The translations under genes were made by a program, and so were the position numbers. The notes beneath the pieces are model-generated. The model did no database searches. It was not told the origin of the DNA and saw only the letters and a list, made by a program, of their open reading frames with translations. Source: DAIRGB01 sp036794765 (GTDB taxonomy: Bacteria; Patescibacteriota; JAHJAL01). Taken from it: DNA of 12,622 bases. The stretch spans positions 1 to 12,622 of the forward strand of contig DAIRGB010000034.1 in NCBI GenBank assembly GCA_036794765.1. Direction: 5' to 3'. Of this stretch, positions 1-7,508 are shown piece after piece; the stretch's first letter is position 1; each line of letters begins with the position of its first letter.

Positions 1-20
1 GTGTTTATAAGTGTTTGCAA
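1..20. repeat. GTTTATAAGT-type repeat unit at the left edge
   Basis: The first 16 plus-strand bases (GTGTTTATAAGTGTTT) are the exact reverse complement of a 16-base part of the array at about 11151-11166. They lie just past the PrgI gene stop, so the repeat probably continues left of the window. Confidence 0.5.
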
Positions 21-731
21 TTATTGTTTCTGTTGTCTCAAAATTTCGGCGATCGCGTCTTTTTTGCTTTGGTTTTCTTTGGCTGTTATTTCGGCTGGTG
101 CCATTGGTTCGGTTGGTTTTTTGGCAAAGATGTTTTTGAAAAAGCTGCCGACGTTGCCGGTGGCGGGTTGAACGTTGTTGTTGATGGCTGAGGGAATCGG
201 GTTGGAATTGGTGGTGGGGACAGAGGGGTTTGATTGTTGTTTTTCCAATAATGTTTGTTTGGCGGTGTCTTCTTGCGCGATTTCAGATATAGTTGATCGA
301 ATGTCTTTTTGCGGTTCGATTTGAGTGTCCAAAATCAAAGACAATTGTTGGAGTTGGGATTTGATTTCCTCCGGATGTTTGATCTCTTGTTTTTCTTTGG
401 CGGTATCGGATTTGGCGGATTGGCTGATGCCTTCAAAAACCGGTGGGGGCAGTGGTTGCCAGGTCAATATTTTTGGTCCGGCTAGAAAAAGTAATAGATT
501 GAGGACAAATTTGGAAAATGGTTGTTCGTTGACGGGGACAAAAGCGAAGGCGAGGGCCAACAAAACCAATGGGATTGAAATGATATAAAATAAATTACCG
601 GCGCCAAATTGTAGATAGATCATGTACACTCCGGCGGCGGAAAAAAGCAAATACAAAAATTGCTCGAGGGTCAGAGGACCGATGATTTGGTCTGGCATTT
701 TGATGTTTTGTGGAACTTTGTATTGGAGCAT
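21..731 (-). CDS. PrgI-family protein of a conjugation-like secretion system
   Basis: 236 residues from the ATG at 731. The frame extends six codons up to a TTG at 749 inside the heptamer repeat, but MLQYKVPQNIKMPDQIIGPLT is the typical PrgI-family N-terminus, so the ATG is preferred. Residues 1-22 carry the YKVPQ and D-x-I-x-GPLT signature, two membrane helices follow at about 24-41 and 46-65, then FVPVNEQPFSKFVLNLL (64-80) and GPKILTWQ (85-92). PrgI-family proteins are small membrane proteins usually encoded just before a VirB4-type ATPase in Gram-positive-type conjugative elements and in many Patescibacteria. Here about 140 further residues follow, polar and rich in Gln, Pro, Asn and Lys, longer than the basic domain of around 100 residues. 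The next gene lies beyond the left edge. Confidence 0.85.
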   Translation of the reverse strand: MLQYKVPQNIKMPDQIIGPLTLEQFLYLLFSAAGVYMIYLQFGAGNLFYIISIPLVLLALAFAFVPVNEQPFSKFVLNLLLFLAGPKILTWQPLPPPVFEGISQSAKSDTAKEKQEIKHPEEIKSQLQQLSLILDTQIEPQKDIRSTISEIAQEDTAKQTLLEKQQSNPSVPTTNSNPIPSAINNNVQPATGNVGSFFKNIFAKKPTEPMAPAEITAKENQSKKDAIAEILRQQKQ

Positions 732-740
732 TTTTGGGGA

Positions 741-775
741 AATTAACAATTAATAATGAATAATGAATAATTAAA
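741..775. repeat. Heptamer repeat in the spacer before the PrgI gene
   Basis: Five plus-strand units, AATTAAC, AATTAAT, AATGAAT, AATGAAT and AATTAAA, fill most of the 48-bp gap before the PrgI-family ATG. The first two units match the repeats at 7856 and 8344. Confidence 0.6.
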
Positions 776-779
776 ATAG

Positions 780-2537
780 TTATTTGTTGTAAACTAAAAA
801 TTTTCTTTGTAACAATTCCTTGTTTTCCTGAATTTGTTGTCGGATTTTATCCAGGTCATTTTTTTGCATATTGTACCTTCGATCAAGGCGGCCCTCATCT
901 AAAGAAGGTTCGAGGATTGTGGCATTTTTTCTAGCGTTTTCGATGTTTTTTATCAACTCTGGTGTCTCTTCAAATAATTTAGAGATATAATCATTGCTGG
1001 CATTATCTGTTTGGATGATTTTTAATACATTGTCTTCTGGCGGGTTATTATTATTGATTATTTTTGCAATGTCGTTATGGCCTTGCATTTGACTTATTTG
1101 CTCATTGAAGTTGGAGATGTTATTTACTATTAGATTTTCTGTGGTGTTTTTAAAGTGATCCCTGAGGTTTTGAATGTTGGCGGTGGGATTTGAATTGATA
1201 TAATTGTCAAAATTTTGGCGTGTGTCGTGAAATTTCTGAACTGTTTCATTTAAAATATAACTATCAAAAGAGTATTTAGACAAATCTTCTGTACCAGCAT
1301 TTCTTGCATTGATTAGTGGTGTAATCTGGTTAGATATTTGAGTTAAATTGTATTTGTCGGCAATATTTTTAGCATTGTCTAGACCAGAAAAATCTGGTTT
1401 TCCGTCTTTATCCGGTTTTTTTATTTCTCTTAGTAGATTTTCTAGTTGGGAAAACGGTATATTTTGATGAACACTTATGTGTTTTTGAGAATTGTCATTG
1501 ATTTGGTTGTTTTGTTGCTGGCTGAATTGTTTTAATAAGTCGGATAGATTGTTTATTTGTTGTTCTTTTGGTATGTTTGGGTTCATGTTTTGTGAGGCAA
1601 AATATGATTTAACTTCAGCGTTGTAGCTTTTTAAATGATCTGGGTCTAATTCGCTAAGTACGTTTGGAATTTCGCTTGGATTTTGCACGATTCTTCTTTT
1701 TTGATCGGGGCTAATACCAAATGATGAACTCCAAAAATCAGCATCTTTCGAGTCATTGAATATTGAATTAGTTGGTTTGTCTATTTTCCAGAAATTTCCA
1801 TAACTGTCTAATCCGACTTGTTCTTTTGCTTCCAAGCCTTTCATTGCTCGTCTAGCTTCATCGGATTTTTCTTGACCATATAGTGAAGGGGCGATGGCAA
1901 TTTGTTTTAATGCTCCTAAATAGTTTGCCATTTCTTCTTGAAACTGGCCATCGTGTCCCTGTTTATTTCTTACTTTTTCAAGTTCATCGGGTTTTTTATC
2001 AATTGCTCCTTGCATCATATCTTTGATTTCGCTTACTTCTTTGTTTCTTACCAGGGTTTCGATAAGGTCTTTGTCTCTTCTTTTCATCATTTCTTTTGCC
2101 GCTTTTGGATCTCCTGAGGCTAGTTTATTTGTATAGTCTCCAATTTCGTTGAATCGTTTGGCGTTATCATATCCTTTTTCAGCTTCACGAAATTCGGATC
2201 TAAATGGGGCAGTGATCCATCCAAATTTACCTTCGGCCCAGGTTTTTATGCCTATGCCGGCGGCTGTTTTATTTAGTCCATAGGAACCAACATTTCCGGC
2301 AGTTTTCACTGCAGATTTCCCTGCGTCCATACCGGTTTTGTAGATTTTTCCAAAACCGTTGATGATGCTTTGGCCTATTCCGCCGATTTGGAAGGGGATG
2401 TAGATCGCGGCTATGAGAATTGTAATGCCGGCAATCCAGTTTACTAGTCCGAAAAAAGATTTTGTAAGTGTGTCTGCGTTTAGTTCAGCGGCGTAAGCAA
2501 TATCTATTAGGGAAAGTAGGTGATTGATAATTTGCAT
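780..2537 (-). CDS. Single-helix protein with large polar domain, possible second half of a split VirB6-like protein
   Basis: 585 residues. The N-terminus (MQIINHLLSLIDIAYA, then AEL) could be a signal peptide. A single strong helix follows at about 29-50, then IGGIGQSIINGFGKIYKTG, which resembles by position and character the LSGSSGGMISNMMMYGAM end of the membrane part of the 783-aa protein. The remainder (about 70-585) is soluble, charged and Asn/Gln/Lys-rich, with a run of NNQINDN-type low complexity in the middle and a probable coiled coil at the end (DKIRQQIQENKELLQRK). No enzyme motif is recognised. It lies 6 bp after the 330-aa gene in the same frame. Base composition looks more AT-rich than the pilin genes by eye. 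Function is unknown; a role beside the VirB6-like channel is inferred from position. Confidence 0.65.
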   Translation of the reverse strand: MQIINHLLSLIDIAYAAELNADTLTKSFFGLVNWIAGITILIAAIYIPFQIGGIGQSIINGFGKIYKTGMDAGKSAVKTAGNVGSYGLNKTAAGIGIKTWAEGKFGWITAPFRSEFREAEKGYDNAKRFNEIGDYTNKLASGDPKAAKEMMKRRDKDLIETLVRNKEVSEIKDMMQGAIDKKPDELEKVRNKQGHDGQFQEEMANYLGALKQIAIAPSLYGQEKSDEARRAMKGLEAKEQVGLDSYGNFWKIDKPTNSIFNDSKDADFWSSSFGISPDQKRRIVQNPSEIPNVLSELDPDHLKSYNAEVKSYFASQNMNPNIPKEQQINNLSDLLKQFSQQQNNQINDNSQKHISVHQNIPFSQLENLLREIKKPDKDGKPDFSGLDNAKNIADKYNLTQISNQITPLINARNAGTEDLSKYSFDSYILNETVQKFHDTRQNFDNYINSNPTANIQNLRDHFKNTTENLIVNNISNFNEQISQMQGHNDIAKIINNNNPPEDNVLKIIQTDNASNDYISKLFEETPELIKNIENARKNATILEPSLDEGRLDRRYNMQKNDLDKIRQQIQENKELLQRKFLVYNK

Positions 2538-2543
2538 ATATTT

Positions 2544-3536
2544 TTATTTAAAATTGACTAGATGATCTTGGGTTCCAAATAATGTTGCAAGACAAATAAT
2601 GAAATATATTGCCGGGCCCAAAAAGAGCCATTGGAAAAATTCGCTGATTAGTTTTTGACCGTGTTGTTTGGTGGGGGGGAAGAAATATAAAACAATCGTG
2701 ATCGGCATAATCGCTATTAGGATGAATAAAACTATATTTCTTGCGAGGCACATAATAGTGAGGATTAAAATAAGGAAGGCGGGAATCATGAGAATCAGGA
2801 TGAGTAAAAATTCAAAGGTCAATGTTAGAAGGACGCCGAGGCCGGGCAGAGTAAACATTGGTATCAGTCCGTATAGAAATGATGCAGCAAGCAGACTTTT
2901 TATTATATTCGCATCTTGTTGAATTTTGGGAATTACCAATTGGATGTTGCTTATTGTTATTGGATTTCCTGCAGTATCTTTTAAAGCCTCAAATTCGATG
3001 CCGGTTGTGATGTTCATCAATTGAGCTGCCAGTCCCACATCGCTTTTAAAGATTCCTTGGATTCCCATGACAAGAATATCTGAAAAATCGAGTAAAAATT
3101 TTACTATCAAAAAACTCAGATTGGCCAATATAATACTAATAATAAAATTTGGGAGTGTTTTTTTGATTTCGTAAGTTTCTATATTGATTCTCAACGCATT
3201 TGCGAAGGCAATAAATATCAAAAAGAAAACAACCAAAATATTTACGATGTACATGGATATTTGCCAGGCGTTGAATAGTATTTCGCTGTTGATATTGACG
3301 TGTAAACTTAGCTCAAGTCCCATTACAGAAGCTACGATCATGATGTATGCGATAAGGACGGGAATCATGAGGACAAATCCAAGAGCGTATTCAAGTCCAT
3401 CCCAGGCGAAACTTTGGAGGGTGCTAGAAATGGCACCGGACACTCCTCCGGTCAAAAATCCTGATAGTATGTCCAGATATTCAACTGCCAAAATACCAAC
3501 TGGCGCGGTGAGGGAATGTAGTATTGAATGATCCAT
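2544..3536 (-). CDS. VirB6/TrbL-like membrane protein, short paralogue
   Basis: 330 residues, almost entirely membrane helices (about 49-71, 92-114, 128-150, 214-232, 234-261, 263-285, 298-319). ANALRINIETYEIKKTLP at 112-129 and FFPPTK at 285-290 match the preceding 783-aa protein at the same relative places, so the two share the channel domain. It stops just after the helix following FPPTK (ATLFGTQDHLVNFK), where the 783-aa protein goes on to a further helix and its polar domain. The next gene supplies just such a helix plus polar domain, in the same reading frame after TAA and two codons. It may therefore be the first half of a split gene. It starts 36 bp after the upstream gene, with no Shine-Dalgarno. 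Confidence 0.78.
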   Translation of the reverse strand: MDHSILHSLTAPVGILAVEYLDILSGFLTGGVSGAISSTLQSFAWDGLEYALGFVLMIPVLIAYIMIVASVMGLELSLHVNINSEILFNAWQISMYIVNILVVFFLIFIAFANALRINIETYEIKKTLPNFIISIILANLSFLIVKFLLDFSDILVMGIQGIFKSDVGLAAQLMNITTGIEFEALKDTAGNPITISNIQLVIPKIQQDANIIKSLLAASFLYGLIPMFTLPGLGVLLTLTFEFLLILILMIPAFLILILTIMCLARNIVLFILIAIMPITIVLYFFPPTKQHGQKLISEFFQWLFLGPAIYFIICLATLFGTQDHLVNFK

Positions 3537-3572
3537 TTTATATTTAAATTATTAATCGACGATGATAAATAT

Positions 3573-5924
3573 TTAACTTAGGTTTTTGACTTGAAATTTT
3601 CGATTGGCGTCGAGATTGTTTAGGCTGACGCTGGCATTTTGGACAATACTGGCTCGTTCGGGATTGGTGTTGGCGGCGAAGTTGTTGGTGGCGGTGGAAT
3701 TGAGCGTAGTTTGATTGAGGATGTTGTTGATTTGGTTGATATTGTTGTTGGTGGCAGTTTGGACAGGAGTTGAAGTAGTGACGACTTTTTCGGTTTCTTT
3801 AACTTGGATTAATTTGTCGAGAGTGTTGTTGACGTAAGTAATATTTTCGTTGTTTTTACCGGCATTGTTGATGAGGTTGGTAACTCTTTGGTCGCCATCA
3901 GCGGCTTTTAGAGCGGCTTGAATGTTATTTTGACTCATGTAGTTGTTAACTTGTTTGATTTGAGCAGTGCTTAGTTTAGTTTCTTTGGCGATACTGGTGG
4001 CTTGGTTTTTGGCGGCGTCGTTGAATTTTTCGTTGTAGGATTTGGCTAGTTCACCGAGAGTTACGGTATTGTTGGCGGAAACTTGTTTCTTGTCAACGTA
4101 TTGGCCCAGGTTGCTTTGTGAAATATCGATTGTATTGTTTAAATTGGCGTTGAAAGCCGGTGAATTTATTAATTGTTCGACTTTGTCAGGTGAGGTGCTT
4201 TGTAGCATTTTGATTTGTTCGGGGGTAAAGGTATTGGATTTGAGAAGTGCTTGACCGTAGGCTCCGACGGCGGGCTCAGTGGCAATCAGGGATGAAAGTG
4301 AGCCGGCGGCGGCACTGATGGTGGCGCTTGAGTAGGTCGGGGAAGAAGAGTTTTGGGTGCCGGAGGATGATGAGTTTGGATTAAAAAATGTATCTGTGTC
4401 GGCTTTCATTCGTTGTTGGAATCCCAAGACTTTCTGAGAAAAATCTTTGGCTTCTTTGAAGACTCTGTCGTTTGGATCCACTTTTCCTTGGTATTGGTCT
4501 ATGGCGGAGGCGGCGGCGAGGGTGGTTTGATAGGCTTTATCCAGATTTGATGTTGGTTTGTTTGAAGTTTGTCCCGGTTGAGAGGCGTTGGCATAGTCTT
4601 GGCCGGAGATTGGAGATGTTCTACCGGTGTTGCCGATTCGTATTTGTCTTCTTGTGTCCGTGCCACTGCTTCCTCTTCCTGTTGTTGTTCCGCCTATTCC
4701 TTGGCCGCCGATTGTGGTGTTGATGTTGCTGGTGTTGTTGCCTTTGTTTCTTCCGAATAATCCACCGATGAGATTACCTCCTTGTGACATGGCTCCGTAC
4801 ATCATCATGTTGGAAATCATTCCTCCGCTGCTGCCTGATAAGGATAAGGGAATAGTGAGGGCGGTTACGAGGACAAATATTCCGGAGATGTAGCCGATAA
4901 TAGCGGAAACAAAATTTCCTTCAGGAGAAGTGTCAATGTTGTCAGTATTGGTCAATATTTCTTTGATTGCTTGCGGACTGTCCGGTAAAAATATGGTGGC
5001 AATACCAAGAATAAATAAAATTAATGGGATAATAAAAATCCAACTGAGATATTGTCCAAGCCATTTTTGACCGATGCTTTTGGTGGGCGGAAATGATAAT
5101 AATATTATTCCCAGAGGTGCCAAAATGATAAGAATATACAAAATAATTTGACGGGCAATGGCTACAAAGGCAAGGGCGACAATAACTAGTGTTGGTAAGA
5201 TTAAAAATAGAGCGACGATTAAAAGTTCGATGATCAAAATTATTTGTTGCATTTCGACGCCGCCGCCCAGTTTGTTGAGAGTATCAAGGATAAATCCCAG
5301 ATTGGCTGTATTTTCTTGGTTTATACCTTGGCCTGCATTTTGGTTGGAAAAAATGGCGAAAATTGCGTCGAGAACATTTGTTTTGTCAGGAGAGATGTCG
5401 ATTCCAGTAGTGCGATCGACTATTGTTTGAATAATTGAAGTATTTCCAGTGACAAAAAGTGAATCAACCTCATGATTAATTAGGTCGGAAAGGTCAAGCA
5501 AGGCGCGAGAAACGAGGAAGCTGAGATTGGCGAGAACGAAACCGATAATGAGTGAAGGCAGTGTTTTTTTAATTGCGTAGGTTTCGAGATTGAGGCGAAG
5601 GGTGTTGGCTAAGGCGATAGCCAGTAAAATAAAAATAGCAATAATATTTACAAAAAAGATTGAATAGGACCAACCGTCGCCGATTCTTTGGTGGGATAGA
5701 CTTATTTCTGTTGAGTGTTCGATTATTGTGATTGCCAAACCATTGATTGCTTTTGTGACTCCTATAACAATGACAATTACTTTTACCAATGTATCAGTGA
5801 GTCCATCGAGTTGTATGTTGGGGGCAAAATATTTTAAGGCGGTTTGAACTATGCTGTCGCCGCTGCTTTCGGCGGCCAGGGTGGTGACCGGTTGTAAAAT
5901 TAGTCTGTAGAATAAAAGGAACAT
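3573..5924 (-). CDS. VirB6/TrbL-like membrane protein with long polar C-terminal domain
   Basis: 783 residues. After a signal-like N-terminus (hydrophobic 1-17, TLAAES) come several membrane helices: about 44-66, 86-108, 123-145, 225-258, 260-278, 292-313 and 340-362. The motif ANTLRLNLETYAIKKTLP at 106-123 and FPPTK at 278-282 recur in the 330-aa paralogue encoded next. From about residue 365 the protein becomes Gly/Ser/Asn/Thr-rich, then a long soluble domain rich in Asn, Gln, Thr and Ala runs to the end. This plan fits VirB6/TrbL-type channel proteins of conjugation-like secretion systems, with the polar domain as an added module. The gene opens the downstream operon behind a strong promoter; it has no Shine-Dalgarno. 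Assignment rests on hydropathy, motif recurrence and context. The direction of the C-terminal domain across the membrane is unknown. Confidence 0.75.
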   Translation of the reverse strand: MFLLFYRLILQPVTTLAAESSGDSIVQTALKYFAPNIQLDGLTDTLVKVIVIVIGVTKAINGLAITIIEHSTEISLSHQRIGDGWSYSIFFVNIIAIFILLAIALANTLRLNLETYAIKKTLPSLIIGFVLANLSFLVSRALLDLSDLINHEVDSLFVTGNTSIIQTIVDRTTGIDISPDKTNVLDAIFAIFSNQNAGQGINQENTANLGFILDTLNKLGGGVEMQQIILIIELLIVALFLILPTLVIVALAFVAIARQIILYILIILAPLGIILLSFPPTKSIGQKWLGQYLSWIFIIPLILFILGIATIFLPDSPQAIKEILTNTDNIDTSPEGNFVSAIIGYISGIFVLVTALTIPLSLSGSSGGMISNMMMYGAMSQGGNLIGGLFGRNKGNNTSNINTTIGGQGIGGTTTGRGSSGTDTRRQIRIGNTGRTSPISGQDYANASQPGQTSNKPTSNLDKAYQTTLAAASAIDQYQGKVDPNDRVFKEAKDFSQKVLGFQQRMKADTDTFFNPNSSSSGTQNSSSPTYSSATISAAAGSLSSLIATEPAVGAYGQALLKSNTFTPEQIKMLQSTSPDKVEQLINSPAFNANLNNTIDISQSNLGQYVDKKQVSANNTVTLGELAKSYNEKFNDAAKNQATSIAKETKLSTAQIKQVNNYMSQNNIQAALKAADGDQRVTNLINNAGKNNENITYVNNTLDKLIQVKETEKVVTTSTPVQTATNNNINQINNILNQTTLNSTATNNFAANTNPERASIVQNASVSLNNLDANRKFQVKNLS

Positions 5925-5965
5925 ATGTGTTTTTGTTTTGTTTTTGGCTGTATAAAAATCATATT

Positions 5966-5995
5966 ATTGTACCAAATTTGGTTTGTATTTGTCAA
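5966..5995 (-). promoter_or_regulatory. Strong sigma-70-type promoter for the VirB6-like operon, with palindrome
   Basis: On the minus strand a perfect -35 TTGACA (5995-5990), an 18-bp spacer and -10 TACAAT (5971-5966) precede the ATG at 5924 by about 40 nt. The 12-bp perfect palindrome ACCAAATTTGGT (5971-5982) lies in the spacer, overlapping the first base of the -10 box, and is well placed to be a repressor or activator site. Confidence 0.75.
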
Positions 5996-6086
5996 GATTG
6001 ATACTGATTTTGTTTTGTGTGCCTGTTTTTGGAGAAGATTATATTTTAGCAGTGAGGGGGTAAAATTGTAAAGGGTTGGGTGGTGA

Positions 6087-6202
6087 AATTTTTCTGACTT
6101 TATATTTTTTGGAATTTTTAAGACTCGAACATTGCCTTTGATGAAGAGATTATTTATCTTAGACAGGTTAAAAATTCCAAAAAATATAAAGTCAGAAAAA
6201 TT
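6087..6202. repeat. Perfect 35-bp inverted repeat with 46-bp loop
   Basis: The arm at 6087-6121 is the exact reverse complement of 6168-6202, with 46 bp between (6122-6167). The pairing stops cleanly at both ends and no target-site duplication is visible in the flanks. It sits between the pilin terminator and the promoter of the next operon. A MITE-like element, an invertible segment or a structural DNA site are possible readings. Confidence 0.85.
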
Positions 6203-6233
6203 ATTAGGTGTGAGGGGAGAGGGAAATGATATC

Positions 6234-6268
6234 AAAAAAACACCTTCAAACTTTGAAGATGTTTTTTT
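6234..6268 (-). terminator. Intrinsic terminator of the pilin operon
   Basis: On the minus strand the stem CATCTTCA / TGAAGGTG (one U-G pair) with loop AAGTT is followed directly by seven Ts. The plus strand also has an uninterrupted T run after the stem, so it could work in both directions. It begins about 20 nt after the pilin 8 stop. Confidence 0.85.
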
Positions 6269-6288
6269 GATTGCGAGAATTTAAGGGT

Positions 6289-6600
6289 TTACTTGATTTT
6301 TTGGATTACAAAACGGATGATCAGGTTGGCGGAAAGGATGATGACTAGACCAATAACAGACCAAGTGATGGTGCCGATGGCTTTTTTTCCTTGTTCTGGG
6401 TTGCCGGCGGCGGTGATGTATTGGTATCCGCCCAGGACGGCATAAGCGATAGATATCAATCCGGCGAGGGTAGTGGCGGTGTTTATAACCAATGTGAGAA
6501 GGTCGTAGATATTGGTATCAGCATCTTTGAAGGGATTTAGTTTTTTCAATTCTTCAAAAAAGTTGAAGCCGGCGGCGAGATAAAAAAGCCAGTTGTTCAT
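6289..6600 (-). CDS. TrbC/VirB2-like pilin 8, divergent last copy
   Basis: 103 residues. The N-terminus (MNNWLFYLAAGFNFFEELKK) is hydrophobic but shows no usual signal cleavage site. Helix 1 is about 33-56, the loop GGYQYITAAGNPEQGKKAIG at 57-76 and helix 2 about 77-99, ending QKIK. AAGNPEQ replaces SGGNEET, a difference shared in part with pilin 1 (GNPE). The gene starts 18 bp after the pilin 7 stop and has no Shine-Dalgarno sequence. A strong intrinsic terminator follows 20 bp after its stop, so it ends the pilin transcription unit. It may be a minor or membrane-retained subunit; this is not shown by the sequence. Confidence 0.8.
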   Translation of the reverse strand: MNNWLFYLAAGFNFFEELKKLNPFKDADTNIYDLLTLVINTATTLAGLISIAYAVLGGYQYITAAGNPEQGKKAIGTITWSVIGLVIILSANLIIRFVIQKIK

Positions 6601-6618
6601 GGTAATTATTTGTTAGGA

Positions 6619-6999
6619 TCAGCTACCGGTGATAATGGCATTTGGGATACCTGTTCCACCAAAGACGACTCTTTGAACAGTGACAACGATGGCATAAGCG
6701 GCAAAGATTACTACTAGACCGATAACAGCGTTGAGTAAGGTGCGGACGGCTTTTTTGGTAGTTTCTTCATTCCCACCGGAGGTAATGTAGTTGAAACCAC
6801 CAATGATCAAATAGACCACAGCGACCAAACCGGCGGCGCCCAAAATATAGTTGATGATTGTAAAGGCAAGACTTTCAACGTTGGTTTTTACAGCTTGAGG
6901 TAGAGATTCTGCGCCAGCAGCAAAAGCGGTGGCGTAATAAAACGCAGTGGCGGTGAGAGTTGTCAAGCCGGATGTGACTTGAGCAATTTTTTTGTCCAT
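6619..6999 (-). CDS. TrbC/VirB2-like pilin 7, candidate major pilin
   Basis: 126 residues, the same length as pilin 6. The signal peptide runs from K3-K4 through a threonine- and alanine-rich core to ATAFAA at about residue 28. Helix 1 is at about 45-67, the loop GGFNYITSGGNEETTKKAVR at 67-86 and helix 2 at about 88-109, then a short tail ending GIPNAIITGS. DNA identity with pilin 6 is high over the helix-loop-helix by eye, with most differences synonymous. It ends in TGA, with an in-frame TAA two codons later. The AGGAG Shine-Dalgarno and cotranscription with pilin 6 suggest strong expression. The positively charged loop would face the cytoplasm if the topology follows VirB2. Confidence 0.86.
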   Translation of the reverse strand: MDKKIAQVTSGLTTLTATAFYYATAFAAGAESLPQAVKTNVESLAFTIINYILGAAGLVAVVYLIIGGFNYITSGGNEETTKKAVRTLLNAVIGLVVIFAAYAIVVTVQRVVFGGTGIPNAIITGS

Positions 7000-7003
7000 A
7001 GAA

Positions 7004-7008
7004 CTCCT
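7004..7008 (-). promoter_or_regulatory. Strong Shine-Dalgarno sequence of pilin 7
   Basis: AGGAG reads on the minus strand 4 nt before the ATG at 6999, in the 48-bp gap after pilin 6. Confidence 0.75.
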
Positions 7009-7047
7009 AAAAATGAATTTATATTAAATAATATTTTTTAAAATGAT

Positions 7048-7428
7048 TTAGTTGATAACGGTGTTGGGTAAATCGGGAGCGACCACGTCTTGAATACTAA
7101 TTACGATTGCGTAAGCGGCGAAAATTACAACCAGGCCGATAACGGCATTGAGTAGGGCTTTGGTAGCCTTTTTGCTGGTTTCTTCATTACCACCGGAGGT
7201 GACATACATAAAGCCGCTGATAATGATATAGATGACCGCGACTAGGCCGGCGGCTACCAGTGCGTAGTTGATGATACCAAAAGCAAAATCAGTGATATTT
7301 TGTTTGGGCCCGCCCCAGGGATCGAGGAAACTATCAAAACTAACTGCTAGAGCGGTACTTTTTAGATACAGAAATGAAAAAATTGCGACGAAGGGTTGCC
7401 AAATCTTTTTGACGTTTTGCGTTGACAT
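7048..7428 (-). CDS. TrbC/VirB2-like pilin 6, candidate major pilin
   Basis: 126 residues. The signal peptide is clear (K7, K8, hydrophobic 12-22, STALA ending at residue 28). Helix 1 runs about 47-71, the loop SGFMYVTSGGNEETSKKATK at 71-90 and helix 2 about 92-112, followed by a 14-residue tail. It shares 18 consecutive residues, LLNAVIGLVVIFAAYAIV, and the TSGGNEET loop with pilin 7, so the two are the closest pair in the array and probably a recent duplication. It has its own near-consensus promoter and an AAGGAG Shine-Dalgarno, unlike the upstream pilins, which points to higher expression. A role as a main fibre subunit is inferred from those signals only. Confidence 0.85.
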   Translation of the reverse strand: MSTQNVKKIWQPFVAIFSFLYLKSTALAVSFDSFLDPWGGPKQNITDFAFGIINYALVAAGLVAVIYIIISGFMYVTSGGNEETSKKATKALLNAVIGLVVIFAAYAIVISIQDVVAPDLPNTVIN

Positions 7429-7432
7429 TTTT

Positions 7433-7438
7433 CTCCTT
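7433..7438 (-). promoter_or_regulatory. Strong Shine-Dalgarno sequence of pilin 6
   Basis: AAGGAG reads on the minus strand 4 nt before the ATG at 7428. It is one of only two good Shine-Dalgarno sites found at gene starts in the window. Confidence 0.75.
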
Positions 7439-7508
7439 TTTTCTCTAGTGCTAGATAATAATATATCTTAAATATTTTTAAAAAACAATGTGGTTGAAGT
7501 GGAGAGTT

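Larger units (their letters stand above)
5925..6288. other. 364-bp spacer between pilin array and VirB6-like genes, no gene seen
   Basis: In transcription order this spacer holds the pilin terminator (6268-6234), a perfect 35-bp inverted repeat (6202-6087), a weaker possible promoter (TTTTAC at 6065-6060, 16 bp, TATAAT at 6043-6038) and a strong promoter (5995-5966). A 111-codon open frame crosses it on the minus strand but covers the inverted repeat and overlaps the next gene, with no coding character. Confidence 0.75.

Noticed and set aside
3184..3531. A 115-codon open frame on the plus strand
   Set aside because: It is antisense to the VirB6-like 330-aa gene, whose helices and paralogous motifs show the minus strand is the coding one.
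4472..4893. Several overlapping plus-strand open frames
   Set aside because: They are antisense to the Gly/Ser/Thr-rich part of the 783-aa gene and give biased Arg/Cys- or Leu/Pro-rich products.
6122..6133. tRNA-like TTCGAGTC string on the minus strand in the loop of the inverted repeat
   Set aside because: The flanks do not form a T stem, and no anticodon or acceptor arm can be drawn.
5900..6235. A 111-codon open frame on the minus strand
   Set aside because: It spans the 35-bp inverted repeat and the strong promoter, overlaps the start of the 783-aa gene, and its translation is low-complexity without domain character.
6619..6621. Possible recoding of TGA as glycine, as in some Patescibacteria
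   Set aside because: TGA ends pilins 3 and 7 at the expected protein end and no called gene has an internal TGA, so the standard code explains the data.
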